From Mizugakiibacter sediminis (GTDB lineage: Bacteria > Pseudomonadota > Gammaproteobacteria > Xanthomonadales > Rhodanobacteraceae), in contig NZ_DF970270.1 in NCBI RefSeq assembly GCF_000953855.2, positions 1-64,000 of the forward strand: 64,000 nt of DNA, given 5' to 3'. Below the pieces are notes generated by a model, which was given only the letters and a program-made list of their open reading frames with translations, did not search any database and was not told the origin of the DNA. Position 1 is the first letter of the stretch. Each line of letters starts with the position of its first letter. A program made the translations under genes and the position numbers. This document shows positions 59,309 to 64,000 of the stretch, piece by piece.

Positions 59309-59620
59309 TCAGGCGCTGATGCCCGTGATCTCGATTTCGGTGTAGTGCTGCCGGTGGCCCATCTGCTTGCGATGGTGCTTGCGGCGGCGGAACTTGACGA
59401 TGCGGACCTTGTCCGCGCGGCCGTGCGCGCGCACCTTGGCGCTCACCGTGGCGCCGGCGACCAGCGGCGTGCCGACCTTGACCGACTCGCCCTCGCCGAC
59501 CATGAGGACCTGGTCGAACTGGACGGTGCTGTCCACTTCGGCGGGCAGCAGCTCGACGCGCAGGACTTCGCCCTGCATCACGCGGTACTGCTTGCCGCCG
59601 GTCTTGATGACTGCGTACAT
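59309..59620 (-). CDS. rplU: 50S ribosomal protein L21
   Basis: The 103-aa protein begins [18 protein letters not shown] and has the C-terminal RNA-binding basic block [19 protein letters not shown] typical of L21. ATG 59620 is used; the longer upstream frame covers the promoter. First gene of the rplU-rpmA operon. Confidence 0.97.
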   Translation of the reverse strand: MYAVIKTGGKQYRVMQGEVLRVELLPAEVDSTVQFDQVLMVGEGESVKVGTPLVAGATVSAKVRAHGRADKVRIVKFRRRKHHRKQMGHRQHYTEIEITGISA

Positions 59621-59668
59621 GGCGGATGACCCTTCTGTAGTTCTTCTGGATGGTGTTGCGAACGCGCG

Positions 59669-59698
59669 AGTATAGCGGGGGGCCGGGCCGCAGGTCAA
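59669..59698 (-). promoter_or_regulatory. Promoter of rplU-rpmA
   Basis: On the - strand TTGACC (59698-59693) and TATACT (59674-59669) are 18 bases apart, about 49 bases before the rplU start. It is the strongest promoter match in the window. Confidence 0.8.
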
Positions 59699-59733
59699 AC
59701 CGCGCCCGCGTCGCCCCCCCGAGCCCGCCGCAG

Positions 59734-59812
59734 GGCGGAACCGCGCAGCGGTTTCCGCCGGGGCCGGCACCGGGCGCGGACGGCGGAAGCGCCGCTGCGC
59801 GGCGCTTCCGCC
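59734..59812. repeat. Two REP-like hairpins between rplU and uvrA
   Basis: A hairpin with arms near 59734-59744 and 59748-59759 (GGCGGAACCGC / GCGGTTTCCGCC) is followed by a perfect 14-bp palindrome GGCGGAAGCGCCGC (59782-59795) / GCGGCGCTTCCGCC (59799-59812) with a 3-base loop. Both share a CGGAA core. They lie between divergent genes, so they are not simple terminators. Confidence 0.65.
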
Positions 59813-59898
59813 CTGCGCCGGCTGCGACCGGCGGCCGTCTCCGGGGGTGAGATCGGGCGGTTGTTATAGTAGCGGACCCGCCCCCATCTCCCCGCGTC

Positions 59899-62756
<2,858 letters not shown>

Positions 62757-62760
<4 letters not shown>

Positions 62761-63224
62761 CCCCGAGGAAAGGCCGCAAGCACGCCGGCGAAGCCGCCAC
62801 CGACACCGCGTCCGCCGCAGCGCCGGCGCCGAAGCTGCTGATCGCCGCGCCGATCGCCGTGCGCTGGCGCGACCTCGACGCCTTCAACCACGTCAACAAC
62901 TCGACCTATCTCACCTATCTCGAGGAAGCGCGCCTGCAATGGCTGCGGCAGGTGCCCGGCCCCTGGTTCGACGCGCACGCGATGCCGCTGCAGGCGGCGG
63001 CCGAGGTGAACTACCGCCGGCCGATCGAATGGCCGGCGCAGATCGTGGTGCAGCTCTACTGCGAGCGCCTCGGCAACAGCTCGCTCACCCTCGCCCACCG
63101 CATCGTCGACGCCACGGATGCGGATCGGCTGTACTGCGACGGCCGCGTGGTGATGGTCTGGGCCGACCCGGAAAACGGCCGGCCGGTCACGCTGCCGCAA
63201 GCGATCCGCGCCGCCTGCGGCTGA
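62757..63224 (+). CDS. Hotdog-fold acyl-CoA thioesterase (4HBT family)
   Basis: After a 27-residue low-complexity lead, the 155-aa protein shows the 4HBT/YbgC-type motif [25 protein letters not shown], where the Asp in RDLDxFNHVNN is the catalytic position, then a second block [13 protein letters not shown]. Such enzymes hydrolyse acyl-CoA thioesters; the natural substrate is unknown. ATG 62757 overlaps the uvrA stop, so the two are cotranscribed although unrelated in function. Confidence 0.88.
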
Positions 63225-63292
63225 ACCGGCGCGCATCGGGTTGCCGATCACGTGGCGCGCCGCGGCGTCGAGGTCGCGCCGGCGCGCCGCGA

Positions 63293-63721
63293 TCAGCGCA
63301 CCGCGAACTCGACCGGCGTGGCCGCGCCGTCGGTCTGCATCAGCCGGATCGTGACCCGGTCGCCCGCATGCAGCGCGCGCTTCGGCTGCATCAGCATCAG
63401 GTGCATGCCGCCCGGGGCGAACACGACGCGCTGGCCGGGCGCCACGCTGACGCGTTCCAGCGGACGCATGCGCGCGACGCCGTGTTCCTCGACCGTGCGG
63501 TGCATCGACACCTCGCCGAAGGCATCGCTGTCCGCGGCGGCGAGCACCACCGGCGCGTCGCCGGCGTTGCCGAGCACCATGTAGCCGGCCAGCATCATCG
63601 CGCCCGGCGGCGCGGCGCGGATCCACGCATCCTCGACGGTCAGGCGGCCGGCGGCGTGGACCTCCGTGCCGGCCATCAGCGACAACGCGACGGCGAGGCC
63701 GCGCAGCAGGGCAACGTTCAT
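63293..63721 (-). CDS. Periplasmic copper chaperone PCu(A)C
   Basis: The 142-aa protein has a Sec signal peptide (MNVALLRGLAVALSLMAG...HAA) and the PCuAC copper-binding pattern: Met in MMLAGYMVL, VSMHRTVEEHGVARM, and the final GGMHLMLM, giving the H-x10-M-x21-H-x-M type site. PCuAC proteins deliver Cu(I) to cytochrome oxidase in the periplasm. ATG 63721 is preferred over 63727 because GGAGG lies six bases upstream of it. It is divergent from the DUF4139 gene, 59 bp apart. Confidence 0.9.
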   Translation of the reverse strand: MNVALLRGLAVALSLMAGTEVHAAGRLTVEDAWIRAAPPGAMMLAGYMVLGNAGDAPVVLAAADSDAFGEVSMHRTVEEHGVARMRPLERVSVAPGQRVVFAPGGMHLMLMQPKRALHAGDRVTIRLMQTDGAATPVEFAVR

Positions 63722-63780
63722 GGGCATCCTCCAGGCGCGGCTATGATAGCCCGCGTCCCCTGACAGGAGGTTGTCGCGAC

Positions 63781-64000
63781 ATGACCCGCTCCCTGCTCGC
63801 CGCATCGCTCGCCGCGCTGATCGCCGCGCCCGCCGTCGCCGCCGACGGCCCCGCCCTCACCGTCTACCGCAGCGACAGCCCCGCGCTGTACGCCGGCGGC
63901 GAAGGCGCCAGCGGTGACGGCTACGCGCTGGTGCACGAACGCCGCACGCTGCAGCTCGACGGCGGCGTGCAGACGCTGACGCTCGCCGGACTGCCCGCCA
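63781..64000 (+). CDS. DUF4139-type secreted protein (3' end outside window)
   Basis: ATG 63781 follows AGGAGG and starts a Sec signal peptide (MTRSLLAASLAALIAAPAVA). The mature part begins LTVYRSDSPALYAGG and TLQLDGGVQTLTLAGLPA, the N-terminal pattern I associate with DUF4139 envelope proteins. Only 73 codons are visible, so domain content cannot be confirmed. Confidence 0.65.
   Translation, partial: MTRSLLAASLAALIAAPAVAADGPALTVYRSDSPALYAGGEGASGDGYALVHERRTLQLDGGVQTLTLAGLPA

Overview
The window is high-GC DNA from a gammaproteobacterium, most likely of the order Lysobacterales (Xanthomonadales). The evidence is the pilV-pilW-pilX-pilY1-pilE minor pilin cluster, a 180-kDa-type NAD-glutamate dehydrogenase, the ribF-ileS-lspA-ispH and rplU-rpmA-obgE/rpsT neighbourhoods, anaerobic ubiquinone genes, and the G-rich 7-mer tandem repeats between genes. 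Almost everything outside the first 6 kb is ordinary chromosome.

Positions 1-6145 are the right-hand end of an integrated phage-like element, with all genes on the + strand. It carries a DUF7666-type protein with tandem repeats (cut by the window edge), a Lar-like zinc ribbon, a Bet/RecT single-strand annealing protein and a small protein with an SSB-like acidic tail. It ends with an excisionase-like protein overlapping a tyrosine integrase whose stop codon touches the first base of tRNA-Arg(CCU). Inside this element, at 2306-4072, lies an array of integron-type gene cassettes. Four well-formed attC sites, one attC right half and one attC remnant separate five small genes, and no integron integrase is visible. 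This phage-embedded cluster of attC sites is the most unusual thing in the window.

From 6.3 to 23 kb come metabolic genes: an ALDH7-type semialdehyde dehydrogenase, pyrD-murB, a fosmidomycin-resistance-type exporter with a divergent AraC regulator, and a fused 2-oxoacid dehydrogenase E1. A ubiquinone cluster follows: ubiD, ubiU, ubiV, and on the facing strand a chorismate mutase-UbiT fusion. Then come a secreted pilin-like protein, glutaryl-CoA dehydrogenase, a 5'-nucleotidase and NAD kinase. The ALDH7 enzyme and glutaryl-CoA dehydrogenase could act on the same lysine breakdown route although they are 12 kb apart.

From 23 to 40 kb are the giant gdhB, an RND efflux adaptor-pump pair without an outer-membrane channel gene, a short-chain-type acyl-CoA dehydrogenase, a secreted esterase, an ArsR-methyltransferase regulator with a palindromic site over its own ribosome binding site, metH directly downstream of it, and a lipid-A-type membrane protein. 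From 40 to 50 kb a type IV pilus minor pilin operon on the - strand is bounded by tRNA-Val and tRNA-Thr. From 50 to 64 kb are housekeeping genes: ispH, lspA, ileS, ribF and murJ on the - strand, rpsT on +, obgE, rpmA and rplU on -, uvrA and a thioesterase on +, a copper chaperone on -, and the start of a DUF4139 protein.
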